Assembly: GCF_006715175.1 (NCBI RefSeq)
Contig: NZ_VFMQ01000001.1
Coordinates: forward strand, 806,001 to 870,000
Length of the DNA: 64,000 nucleotides
Source of the DNA: Curtobacterium citreum
GTDB taxonomy: Bacteria; Actinomycetota; Actinomycetes; Actinomycetales; Microbacteriaceae
Direction: 5' to 3'
Position numbers and translations under genes: made by a program. Each line of letters opens with the position of its first letter. Positions within the stretch are counted from its first letter, which is position 1. The notes under the pieces were generated by a model. That model saw only the letters and a list, made by a program, of their open reading frames with translations, did no database searches and was not told the DNA's origin. Below are positions 25,774 through 33,148 of the stretch, piece by piece.

Positions 25774-27591
25774 ATGAGTTCCACGCCCGCGCTGGACGTC
25801 CTGCACCGGGTCTGGGGGTACGACGCCTTCCGGGGTGAGCAGGCCGCCATCATCGACCAGGTGGTGGGCGGCGGCGACGCGCTCGTCCTGATGCCGACCG
25901 GCGGCGGCAAGTCGCTCTGCTACCAGGTGCCCGCGCTCGTGCGCGACGGCATCGGGGTCGTCGTCTCGCCGCTCATCGCCCTCATGCAGGACCAGGTCGA
26001 CGCCCTCGCGGCGAACGGCGTGCAGGCGGCGTTCCTCAACTCGACGCAGGGACCCGACGAGCGCGCCCGGGTCGAGCGCGCGGTGGTGTCCGGGCAGGTC
26101 GACATGCTCTACCTCGCGCCCGAGCGACTGCGGCTCGAGTCCACCCGCTCCCTGCTCGACCGCGCGCGGATCGCGCTGTTCGCGATCGACGAGGCGCACT
26201 GCGTCGCCCAGTGGGGCCACGACTTCCGGCCGGACTACCTCGAGCTGAGCGTCCTGCACGAGCGCTGGCCGACGGTGCCGCGGATCGCCCTGACCGCCAC
26301 CGCCACACCGCAGACCCACCGCGAGATCTCCGCCCGCCTCGGCCTCGACGACGCCGCGCACTTCGTCGCCGACTTCGACCGACCGAACATCCAGTACCGG
26401 ATCGAGCCGAAGACCGGGGCGCTCCAGCAGCTCCTGACGTTCATCCGCACCGAGCACAGCGGTGACGCGGGCATCGTGTACTGCCTGTCCCGGAACTCGG
26501 TCGAGCGCACCGCGGCGGCCCTCGCCGAGCAGGGCATCCCGGCGCTGCCGTACCACGCCGGGCTCGACGCGAAGGTCCGCGAACGCAACCAGTCGACCTT
26601 CCTGCGCGAGGACGGCGTCGTCATGGTCGCGACCATCGCGTTCGGCATGGGCATCGACAAGCCCGACGTCCGGTTCGTGGCGCACCTGGACCTGCCCAAG
26701 TCGGTCGAGGGCTACTACCAGGAGACCGGCCGTGCCGGGCGGGACGGGCTGCCCTCGACCGCGTGGCTCGCGTACGGGCTGAACGACGTCGTGCAGCAGC
26801 GGCGGATGATCGACCAGTCCGAGGGCGACGCCGCACACCGTCGGCAGCTCAGTGCACACCTCGACGCGATGCTCGCCCTGTGCGAGACGATCGAGTGCCG
26901 CCGGGTGCGGCTGCTCGCGTACTTCGGGCAGGAGTCGACGCCGTGCGGCAACTGCGACACGTGCATCGCGCCGCCGGAGCCCTGGGACGGCACCGTCCCC
27001 GCGCAGAAGTTGCTGTCGACGGTCGTCCGGCTCGACCGGGAGCGCGGGCAGCGGTACGGCGTGGCACACCTCGTCGACATCCTGGTCGGCAAGCAGTCGC
27101 CGCGCGTGCAGGAGCTCCGACACGACCAGCTCGCCACGTTCGGCATCGGCAGCGACCTGAGCGAGGGGGAGTGGCGCGCCGTCGCCCGGCAGTTGCTGGC
27201 GCAGGGTTACGCCGCGGTCTCCGGCGACGGGTTCGGCACGGTGGTGCTCAGCCCGACCAGTGCGGAAGTCCTGAGCGGGCGCGTGCAGGTCCTCATGCGC
27301 CGCGACCCCGTGCAGTCCACCCGGTCGTCGCGCACCCGTCGCACGGTCGTGACGGACATGCCGCGGGAGGCCGTCGGGCTGTTCGAGGCCCTGCGTGCCT
27401 GGCGTGCCGGGCAGGCCCGCGAACAGGGCGTCCCCGCCTACGTGGTGTTCAACGACGCGACGCTCCGCGGCATCGCGGCGGTGAAGCCCGCCGACCAGGA
27501 CGAGCTCGCCGAGATCTCCGGCGTCGGCACGGCGAAGCTCGAGCGGTACGGTCGCGCGGTGCTCGACGTGGTCGCGGCGCACGCGGACTGA
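25774..27591 (+). CDS. recQ: ATP-dependent DNA helicase RecQ
   Basis: 605-residue 3'-5' helicase. Motifs in order: MPTGGGKSLCYQ near residue 42, IDEAHCVAQWGHDFRPDY near 139, ALTATATPQ near 170, YCLSRNSVE near 235 and QETGRAGRDG near 315. The zinc module follows with CGNCDTC near residue 390, then the winged helix and a C-terminal HRDC domain (about 530-605, ending DELAEISGVGTAKLERYG). Architecture is that of full RecQ. It acts in recombination and stalled-fork repair. Start fixed by the leaderless promoter. Confidence 0.95.
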   Translation: MSSTPALDVLHRVWGYDAFRGEQAAIIDQVVGGGDALVLMPTGGGKSLCYQVPALVRDGIGVVVSPLIALMQDQVDALAANGVQAAFLNSTQGPDERARVERAVVSGQVDMLYLAPERLRLESTRSLLDRARIALFAIDEAHCVAQWGHDFRPDYLELSVLHERWPTVPRIALTATATPQTHREISARLGLDDAAHFVADFDRPNIQYRIEPKTGALQQLLTFIRTEHSGDAGIVYCLSRNSVERTAAALAEQGIPALPYHAGLDAKVRERNQSTFLREDGVVMVATIAFGMGIDKPDVRFVAHLDLPKSVEGYYQETGRAGRDGLPSTAWLAYGLNDVVQQRRMIDQSEGDAAHRRQLSAHLDAMLALCETIECRRVRLLAYFGQESTPCGNCDTCIAPPEPWDGTVPAQKLLSTVVRLDRERGQRYGVAHLVDILVGKQSPRVQELRHDQLATFGIGSDLSEGEWRAVARQLLAQGYAAVSGDGFGTVVLSPTSAEVLSGRVQVLMRRDPVQSTRSSRTRRTVVTDMPREAVGLFEALRAWRAGQAREQGVPAYVVFNDATLRGIAAVKPADQDELAEISGVGTAKLERYGRAVLDVVAAHAD

Positions 27592-27696
27592 GCGGCGGGA
27601 CCGGGGCCGGCCGCACCGGCTGGGAAACATTCCGTCGGCGGCATGCGGTTCCGCGGGCGCTCACTACACTCGGGTACTCGCCAACGAGGAGGTCCG

Positions 27697-28440
27697 GTGC
27701 CCGGTTCGACCAAGCTCGCCACGTCCATGAGCCGTGCCGTGGTGACGCCCCTCGCGCGGATGCTCTGGCGTCCGCGGATCATCGGCAGGAAGCACGTCCC
27801 GAAGCACGGACCGGTGATCCTCGCGAGCAACCACCGCTCGTTCATCGACTCTCCGGCGATCACGCTCATGGCTCCGCGGAAGGTGTCGTTCCTCGCGAAG
27901 CAGGAGTACTTCACCGGGACGGGTCTGCGCGGCGCGGTGTCCCGGGCGTTCTTCGGCGGCATCGGTGCGATCGGCGTCGAGCGTGGGGCGGGAGCCGCGG
28001 CGCAGCACGCCCTCGACCTCGGGCTCGAGCGGCTCGAGGCCGGTGAGGCCTTCGCGATCTACCCGGAGGGCACCCGATCCCTCGACGGGCGGCTCTACAA
28101 GGGCCGGACGGGCGTGGCCTGGCTCGCGTTGACGAGCGGCGCCCCGGTGGTGCCCGTCGCCCTGACGGGGACCGAGCACGTGCAGCCCGTGGGCTCGCGC
28201 GTCCCGAAGCTCGCAAAGGTGACCATCGAGTTCGGTGAGCCGATGGACCTGTCCTCGTTCGGCGACGCCTCGTCCGGGCGCGCGCGACGGCACGCCACGG
28301 ACGCGGTGATGGCGGCGATCCAGGCCCTGAGCGGCCAGGAGCCGGCGAACGCGTACAACAACCCGCCCGCCACGATCGTCGAGCGGGTCAAGCAGGTGCT
28401 GCGCCGGGACGACCCGAAGCAGGCCGTCGAACCGGACTGA
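27697..28440 (+). CDS. 1-acyl-sn-glycerol-3-phosphate acyltransferase (PlsC-like)
   Basis: 247-residue membrane-associated acyltransferase of phospholipid synthesis. NHRSFID (HX4D motif) lies near residue 45, FFGGIGAI near 88 and the substrate motif YPEGTRS near 122. GTG 27697 has GAGGAGG upstream and TACACT at 27665 as a likely -10, so this gene has a short leader. An earlier in-frame ATG at 27643 lacks a ribosome binding site. Acyl acceptor could be lysophosphatidate or a related glycolipid. Confidence 0.9.
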   Translation: MPGSTKLATSMSRAVVTPLARMLWRPRIIGRKHVPKHGPVILASNHRSFIDSPAITLMAPRKVSFLAKQEYFTGTGLRGAVSRAFFGGIGAIGVERGAGAAAQHALDLGLERLEAGEAFAIYPEGTRSLDGRLYKGRTGVAWLALTSGAPVVPVALTGTEHVQPVGSRVPKLAKVTIEFGEPMDLSSFGDASSGRARRHATDAVMAAIQALSGQEPANAYNNPPATIVERVKQVLRRDDPKQAVEPD

Positions 28441-28561
28441 CCCAGAACGCCTATTGCACATCTGGAATATCAGTGGTTCAATCGGTCCGTGCCCGAGCGG
28501 CACGTGACCGAGCGGCCCGACAGGAACGGGCCGCGCCGACCCTGACCAGAAGGCACGCAGC

Positions 28562-28969
28562 ATGTCCTCCACCCCGCTCTTCGACGCCGTCTCCCGCCGG
28601 ACGTCCGCACCCGCAGTCTCCGCACCCGCAGTCCCCGCGGTGACAGGCCCCACCCCAGCAGCTCCCGCGCCTGCCGCACTCGCCCCCGCGGCTCGTGCGT
28701 CCGCCCCGCTCGCGACCGCGCCCGTCCCGTCGTCCCCGCTGTCCGCGCCCGTCACGCCGCAGGCATCGGCACTCGTGCCCGCTGTGCTCGTCGCCGCGAT
28801 CGACGAGATCCCCGCCCGACTCGGTGCCGCGCTCGACGCCGAGCACGCGGTGTCGACCGAGCAGCTCGCCCTCGTCGAGGCCGTCGCCGACGCGATCACC
28901 CGCGCGGTCGTCGACGCCGTCGTCGGCGAGCTCGACCGGATCACCCGCGACGGCGTCGTCCGCGCCTGA
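28562..28969 (+). CDS. Hypothetical Ala/Pro-rich protein
   Basis: 135 residues: an Ala/Pro/Thr-rich low-complexity first half (about residues 15-75) and an alpha-helical, acidic second half beginning LVPAVLVAAIDEIPARL. No family recognised. The gene is supported by AGAAGG before the ATG and by an unusually AT-rich upstream segment (28450-28485) with TTGCAC that could be its -35. The next gene follows 14 nt later. Confidence 0.55.
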   Translation: MSSTPLFDAVSRRTSAPAVSAPAVPAVTGPTPAAPAPAALAPAARASAPLATAPVPSSPLSAPVTPQASALVPAVLVAAIDEIPARLGAALDAEHAVSTEQLALVEAVADAITRAVVDAVVGELDRITRDGVVRA

Positions 28970-28983
28970 CCCGGGCCACCGCG

Positions 28984-29991
28984 ATGACCGCACCGGACCC
29001 CGTCCTCCGCCCGCGAGCCGCCGCACGGCACGCCGCCGGCGCCCGACGATCCCGGTCGGTGCGTCCCGGTCCCACGACCACCGGGGCGGCAGTCCCCCCT
29101 GCTGCCGCCCCGGTCTCCATCCGGGCGTCCCCGCGACGCCCCTCGACCACCGGGGCGGCGGTCCCCCCTGCCGCCGTCCCGGTGCCACTCCCGCAGGCGG
29201 CTCGGCCGGTCTCCTCCTCCTGCTCCTCTTCGTCCCCATCGAGTCGGCGTGCCGCGCTCGCCCGCGAGCGGTCTGTCGCCCGGTGCCGCGCCCCACGGTT
29301 CCGACCCCCCTCTGCTGACCCGGCGCGGGCGGTGCTCCGCGCCGTTGTCAGCCACACGCCGAGCGTGCCCCGGCTGTCCGTGACGGCCGCCGCCCTGTCC
29401 GCCTGTCTCGTCGTCTCGGTGTCCACCCCGGCGCAGGCGCTGGACGCGACACTCCCGGCGGCCACCGGACCCCAGGGCACCGTCCAGTGGTACGCCGTCG
29501 CGGCGGGAGCGGGTCCGGACGTGCAGCGCGACGACTTCTCGGTCCGCGACGACTTCCGGCGTGGGCCGCGCATCAGCTCCGACGTCACGGTGGTCCGACC
29601 GGTCGACGGCACGGTCCCCACCGCCGGGGGCTTCGGCGGTCGCCACGTCGACGGGTGCAGCGCGTGCTCGACGGACCACCACGGACTCGACTTCGCCGCC
29701 CGCGCCGGGACCCCGGCCGTCGCGGTCATGTCCGGCACGGTGGTGTCCGCCGGGGTCCTCGGCGGGTACGGCAACCAGGTGCTGCTCCGCCACCCGGACG
29801 GCACCGAGACGCGGTACGCGCACCTGTCCCGCATCGACGTGGTGGTCGGGCGCCAGGTCGCGGTCGGCGAACCGGTCGGCGCCGTCGGCAGCACCGGCAT
29901 CTCGACCGGAGCGCACCTGCACTTCGAGGTCATCCTCGGCGGCGCCCCGGTCGACCCTGCACCGTGGCTCGCTGCCCGCGGGCTGCTCTGA
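28984..29991 (+). CDS. M23-family peptidoglycan endopeptidase
   Basis: 335 residues as read from ATG 28984. The C-terminal lysostaphin-like domain has HHGLDFAARAGTP near residue 232, YAHLS near 278 and HLHFE near 311, which are the zinc and catalytic residues. It should cleave peptidoglycan cross-bridges outside the cell. A signal peptide (LSVTAAALSACLVVSVSTPAQA) is buried near residue 128, so the true start may be the GTG at 29364 or another near it; the preceding Pro/Ala/Ser-rich region could instead be untranslated. The stop and domain are secure, the start is not. Confidence 0.75.
   Translation: MTAPDPVLRPRAAARHAAGARRSRSVRPGPTTTGAAVPPAAAPVSIRASPRRPSTTGAAVPPAAVPVPLPQAARPVSSSCSSSSPSSRRAALARERSVARCRAPRFRPPSADPARAVLRAVVSHTPSVPRLSVTAAALSACLVVSVSTPAQALDATLPAATGPQGTVQWYAVAAGAGPDVQRDDFSVRDDFRRGPRISSDVTVVRPVDGTVPTAGGFGGRHVDGCSACSTDHHGLDFAARAGTPAVAVMSGTVVSAGVLGGYGNQVLLRHPDGTETRYAHLSRIDVVVGRQVAVGEPVGAVGSTGISTGAHLHFEVILGGAPVDPAPWLAARGLL
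29076..29176. repeat. Two direct copies of a hairpin-forming element
   Basis: GACCACCGGGGCGGC begins at 29076 and again at 29145. The first copy holds a perfect 10-bp inverted repeat GGGGCGGCAG / CTGCCGCCCC (29083-29092, 29102-29111). It lies in the doubtful N-terminal region of the M23 gene, so it may be a leader element rather than coding. Confidence 0.6.
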
Positions 29992-30114
29992 CCCGGGCTG
30001 CCCGGCGCCCGCGCCCGCGGCCGTGGGCTGTACGGACTGACCGGGACCCGTCCACACCCGGGGCGTAGCGTCGGACCGAGGACGGCACGGCGTCGTCCGA
30101 GGACGGAGACGCAC

Positions 30115-30963
30115 GTGCGCGTGACGGTGTTGGGCACAGGGACGATGGGGGCAGGGGTCGCGCGGTCGCTGCTCCGCGAGGGACACGACGTCACGGTCTG
30201 GAACCGCAACGCCGACCGTGCCACACCGCTCGCCGACGACGGCGCCACGGTCGAGCGCGACGCGTCCGCCGCGGTGGCGGAGGCCGAGGTCGTCCTCCTG
30301 ACGCTGTTCGACACCGACGCGGTGGTCGACGTGCTCGAGGCCGCAGCCGGGGACGCTCCGACCGACGCTGTGTGGGTGCAGGCCTCGACGATCGGGGTCG
30401 CGGGTACCGAGACCGTCGTGCAGCTCGCCGGCAAGTACGGCATCACCCTCGTCGAGGCGATGATGCTCGGGACGAAGGGCCCGGCGGAGCAGGGCAAGCT
30501 CACCATGCTCGCCGCGGGCCCCTCGGTGACGGTCGACCGGATCGACCCGGTGCTCGACGCGATCGGCGCGAAGACCGTCCGGGCCGGCGAGCGGGTCGGT
30601 GACGGCACCGCGCTGAAGCTCGCCGCGAACGCCTGGGTCGCCGCCATCACGGCGGCGACCGGCCAGTCCCTCGCCATCGCCCGCGCGCTCGGACTCGACC
30701 CGCACCTGTTCCTCGACGCGATCGAGGGCACCGCGAGCGACTCGCCCTACGCGCACACGAAGGGCGAGGCCATGCTGTCTGGGGAGTTCGCGCCGCAGTT
30801 CGCGCTCGACGGGATCCGGAAGGACATCGGACTCATCCGTGACGCCGCGCGGGACGCCGGGGTCTCGACGGAGCTGCTCGACGGCATCGACCGGGTCTAC
30901 GCGCAGGCGAGCGCGGACGGGCACGGCGGCGACGACATCGCGGCGGTCGGCACCGCATTCTGA
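30115..30963 (+). CDS. NAD(P)-dependent 3-hydroxyacid dehydrogenase-like protein
   Basis: 282 residues of the 3-hydroxyisobutyrate dehydrogenase/imine-reductase-like family. The Rossmann motif VLGTGTMGAGVARSL is at the N-terminus, the substrate motif around EAMMLGTKGPAEQGKL near residue 117 and the catalytic lysine in GDGTALKLAANAW near residue 168. GTG 30115 has GGAG upstream. Substrate not determinable; the family reduces small beta-hydroxyacids, imines or glyoxylate-type compounds. Converges with the small gene that follows. Confidence 0.88.
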   Translation: MRVTVLGTGTMGAGVARSLLREGHDVTVWNRNADRATPLADDGATVERDASAAVAEAEVVLLTLFDTDAVVDVLEAAAGDAPTDAVWVQASTIGVAGTETVVQLAGKYGITLVEAMMLGTKGPAEQGKLTMLAAGPSVTVDRIDPVLDAIGAKTVRAGERVGDGTALKLAANAWVAAITAATGQSLAIARALGLDPHLFLDAIEGTASDSPYAHTKGEAMLSGEFAPQFALDGIRKDIGLIRDAARDAGVSTELLDGIDRVYAQASADGHGGDDIAAVGTAF

Positions 30964-30969
30964 CGCAGG

Positions 30970-31191
30970 TCAGGGCCGGTGGAGCCAGCGCCGCAGCGCG
31001 CCGGTGAGCCGGCCCACGGCCTCGTAGTTCATCGTGTTCGCGAGGTCGAACGCCTCGCGCGCCGGGTCGGCCCCGGCCTGGATGCGCCGGAGGGCGGCGT
31101 CCGCGCGGGCACGGGCGTCGAGCTCCGCGAGGGGCATGTCGTCCTCGGGGTCGTGCGCCGGCACCGCCGCGGGGTCGTCGGTCGCGCGCAT
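30970..31191 (-). CDS. Small acidic hypothetical protein
   Basis: 73 residues, charged, with a helical middle (LDARARADAALRRIQAGADP) and no membrane segment. Not recognised. It has its own TAGCCT element 6 nt before ATG 31191 and lies 9 bp after the MarR gene on the same strand, so it may also be read through from it. Confidence 0.55.
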   Translation of the reverse strand: MRATDDPAAVPAHDPEDDMPLAELDARARADAALRRIQAGADPAREAFDLANTMNYEAVGRLTGALRRWLHRP

Positions 31192-31197
31192 GCCGTC

Positions 31198-31203
31198 AGG
31201 CTA
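31198..31203 (-). promoter_or_regulatory. -10 element for the 73-residue gene
   Basis: TAGCCT on the minus strand 6 nt before ATG 31191; it overlaps the stop of the upstream MarR gene. Confidence 0.4.
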
Positions 31204-31716
31204 CGCGGACCGCTCGTCCTCGTCATCGTCCTGGTCGACGACGCGGGCCATCTCCTCGAGGAACGCGACCACGACGCCCATGTCCGACTGGGGCAGGTGC
31301 TCGGCGACCTCGAGCGTGCGGGTGTCGAGCTCGTCGATGACCTGCAGCACCTGCCGCATCGAGCCACCCGACGCGGTGAGGATGACCCCGCGGCGGTCGT
31401 GCGGGTCGGCGTGCCGCTCGACGTGTCCGCTGCGGACGAGCCGGTCGACGAGCGCCGACGTCGAGGCCGGCGTGATCTCGAGTCGGTCGGCCAGCTCCTT
31501 CGAGTTCACCGCGCGGCCGGTGGCCTCGGCGTCGAGCAGGATGCGCAGCGCGAGCAGGGCGTTCTCGCCGATGCCGAGCGCCTCGCGTGCCCGTCGCTGG
31601 GCAGCGCTCTCGGCACTCCGGTACCTGCGGAGCGCATTGAGGACGTCCACCGCGTCGACCCTGGAACCCTTGCCATACCAGAAGCCCGTGGTGGTGTCCG
31701 TCACCTCGGTCGTCAT
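31201..31716 (-). CDS. MarR-family transcriptional regulator
   Basis: 171 residues. The winged helix includes NSKELADRLEITPASTSALV and the wing ADPHDRRGVILTAS; the C-terminus is very acidic (VDQDDDEDERSA). Residues 1-45 extend beyond the usual MarR start and contain FWYGKGSRVDAVDVLNALR. ATG 31716 is 7 nt after TAGCAT. A strong inverted repeat overlaps its promoter, so autorepression is likely; no co-regulated transporter or enzyme adjoins it. Confidence 0.85.
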   Translation of the reverse strand: MTTEVTDTTTGFWYGKGSRVDAVDVLNALRRYRSAESAAQRRAREALGIGENALLALRILLDAEATGRAVNSKELADRLEITPASTSALVDRLVRSGHVERHADPHDRRGVILTASGGSMRQVLQVIDELDTRTLEVAEHLPQSDMGVVVAFLEEMARVVDQDDDEDERSA

Positions 31717-31723
31717 GAGGACA

Positions 31724-31753
31724 ATGCTAGACGCTCTAGTTAGATTGTCTAGC
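31724..31753 (-). promoter_or_regulatory. MarR promoter with overlapping operator
   Basis: On the minus strand TAGACA (-35), 16 bp and TAGCAT (-10, 31724-31729) stand 7 nt before the ATG. Overlapping them is GCTAGAC-N14-GTCTAGC (31726-31732, 31747-31753), enclosing a second small palindrome TCTAGTTAGA. Binding there would block RNA polymerase. Confidence 0.6.
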
Positions 31754-31866
31754 GAGTGCGCGGGAACCGATGCACTTCCCAGCGACCCGGTGGCCGCTCT
31801 GCGCGCTCCGCGAGTGGTGCAACACCGGTGACGCGCGCCCGTAACACCAGCGCAACGACCCCTCAG

Positions 31867-31872
31867 TAGGTT
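31867..31872 (+). promoter_or_regulatory. -10 element upstream of a leaderless uORF and the alpha-E gene
   Basis: TAGGTT 6 nt before the ATG at 31879. Confidence 0.4.
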
Positions 31873-31878
31873 CACCCC

Positions 31879-31899
31879 ATGCAGGAGCCGACGTGCTGA
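31879..31899 (+). other. Possible 6-codon upstream ORF overlapping the alpha-E start
   Basis: ATG at 31879 encodes MQEPTC and stops at TGA 31897-31899, overlapping the GTG start at 31893 in another frame. Its ATG sits at the leaderless distance from the -10, while the internal AGGAG serves the GTG. Translation is not proven. Confidence 0.4.
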
Positions 31900-32786
31900 G
31901 CCGACTCGCGGGGAGCGTGTTCCGCGTCGGGACCGCGGTCGAGCGTGCTGACGTCGTCGCCCGGATGCTCGAGGTGTACGTCGTCCGCCCGGACGTCGTC
32001 GCCGCGGGGGAGGACCCGGCGGTCGCGTCGGCGCTGCGCGCGGTGCTCGGCGCCCAGGGCCCGGGACGAGCCGGACGGGCCGCGACGATCGAGTCGCTCG
32101 CGCTCGACCGTCACGAGCCGGCCTCCGTCGCGTCCGCGGTCGCGGTGGCCCGGGACGACGCCCGCCGGGCCCGCGAGGTCGTCCCCACGGAGCTCTGGGA
32201 CTGCCTCGACGTCACCCGGTCCCGGATGCCGCGGAAGGTGTCGGTCGAACGCGCGCACGAGTTCCTGGCGTGGGTGCGCGAGCGGAGTGCCCTGGCCGTC
32301 GGGGTCGTCGAGGGCGACGCGAGCCGCGACGAGGTGTGGGAGTTCTTCACGCTCGGCCGGTCGCTCCTGCGCTGCGGGGCCACCGCGCGGCTCCTCGCCT
32401 CGGACCTCGTCGACACCACTGCGCCGCACTCGTGGGCGACCGCGCTCCGGGCCTGCGGCGCCGTCGAGGCCTTCCGACGAGGCCGCGACCACCGTGCGAC
32501 GGACCCGGCGAGCGTCGCGGGCTTCCTGCTCCGGGACGGACACAGTCCGCGGTCGCTCGCGTTCCTCGCGCAGCGGGCGGACGACTGCCTGGCCGACGTC
32601 GCGCCGGCCTGCGTCGCGGACGAGGTCGAGGCCTTCCGCCGGGCACGCGCCGCGCTCGAGCACCCCGACGCCGAGCAGCCCGACGCGTGGCCGCGCACGG
32701 TGACGGCGCGTCTCGCCGCGGCGGTCGACGCCGTGGTGGCGGCCCTCGACGAGCGCGTGTTCGCGGCCGCCGTCCCGGCGCGCTGA
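31893..32786 (+). CDS. Alpha-E domain protein (DUF403)
   Basis: 297-residue helical protein. LSRLAGSVFRVGTAVERADVVARMLEVYV at the N-terminus and the later SRMPRKVSVERAHEFLAWVRERS, EFFTLGRSLLRCGATARLL follow the alpha-E family. The family usually occurs beside a circularly permuted ATP-grasp protein and a transglutaminase-like protease in a presumed peptide-ligation system; none of these is adjacent here. GTG 31893 agrees with the family start and has AGGAG upstream. The function of the family is not established. Confidence 0.7.
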   Translation: MLSRLAGSVFRVGTAVERADVVARMLEVYVVRPDVVAAGEDPAVASALRAVLGAQGPGRAGRAATIESLALDRHEPASVASAVAVARDDARRAREVVPTELWDCLDVTRSRMPRKVSVERAHEFLAWVRERSALAVGVVEGDASRDEVWEFFTLGRSLLRCGATARLLASDLVDTTAPHSWATALRACGAVEAFRRGRDHRATDPASVAGFLLRDGHSPRSLAFLAQRADDCLADVAPACVADEVEAFRRARAALEHPDAEQPDAWPRTVTARLAAAVDAVVAALDERVFAAAVPAR

Positions 32787-32810
32787 CGGCCCCGCCGCTC
32801 ACCCGTCGCT

Positions 32811-32912
32811 CCGCGAGCGGGCCACTTCTGTCACGCTCGCCGACCGCGGGCGACCAGTTCCGCCCGCTCGGCGGACGACGGGCGGCGCGTCCTGCCCGCT
32901 CGCGGCGCGACC
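32811..32912. repeat. ~100-bp direct repeat, copy 1
   Basis: Starts CCGCGAGCGGGCCACT and ends CTGCCCGCTCGCGGCGCG. About 85-90 percent of bases agree by eye with copy 2, 208 bp downstream. Its ends form GAGCGGGC / GCCCGCTC inverted repeats. Confidence 0.8.
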
Positions 32913-32934
32913 GGCGGCGGTGGGGCCGGGTGGT

Positions 32935-32980
32935 GACGGCGTGGAGGCACGGTGCGGGCCCGCCACGCGCCTCCCGTCCG
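32935..32980. repeat. Degenerate GGAGGC...GCCTCC palindrome
   Basis: GTGGAGGCACGGTGCGGGCC followed by CGCCACGCGCCTCCCGTCC, lying between the two direct repeats. Arms are less perfect than those at 2645 and 14746. Confidence 0.6.
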
Positions 32981-33018
32981 CCCTGTCCCCGTCCCTGGGC
33001 CCGCCTCGCGTCACCGCA

Positions 33019-33118
33019 CCGCGAGCGGGCCACTCCTGTCACGCTCGGCGGCAGCAGGCGACCGGTTCCGCCCGCTCGGCGGACGACGGGCGGCGCGTCC
33101 TGCCCGCTCAGCGCGACC
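33019..33118. repeat. ~100-bp direct repeat, copy 2
   Basis: Second copy of the element at 32811, ending 30 bp before the MFS gene stop. The whole 32787-33148 interval holds only these repeats and the palindrome; no gene is seen in it. Confidence 0.8.
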
Positions 33119-33148
33119 AGCGCACGCGGGTCCTGCCGGACCCGCGGG

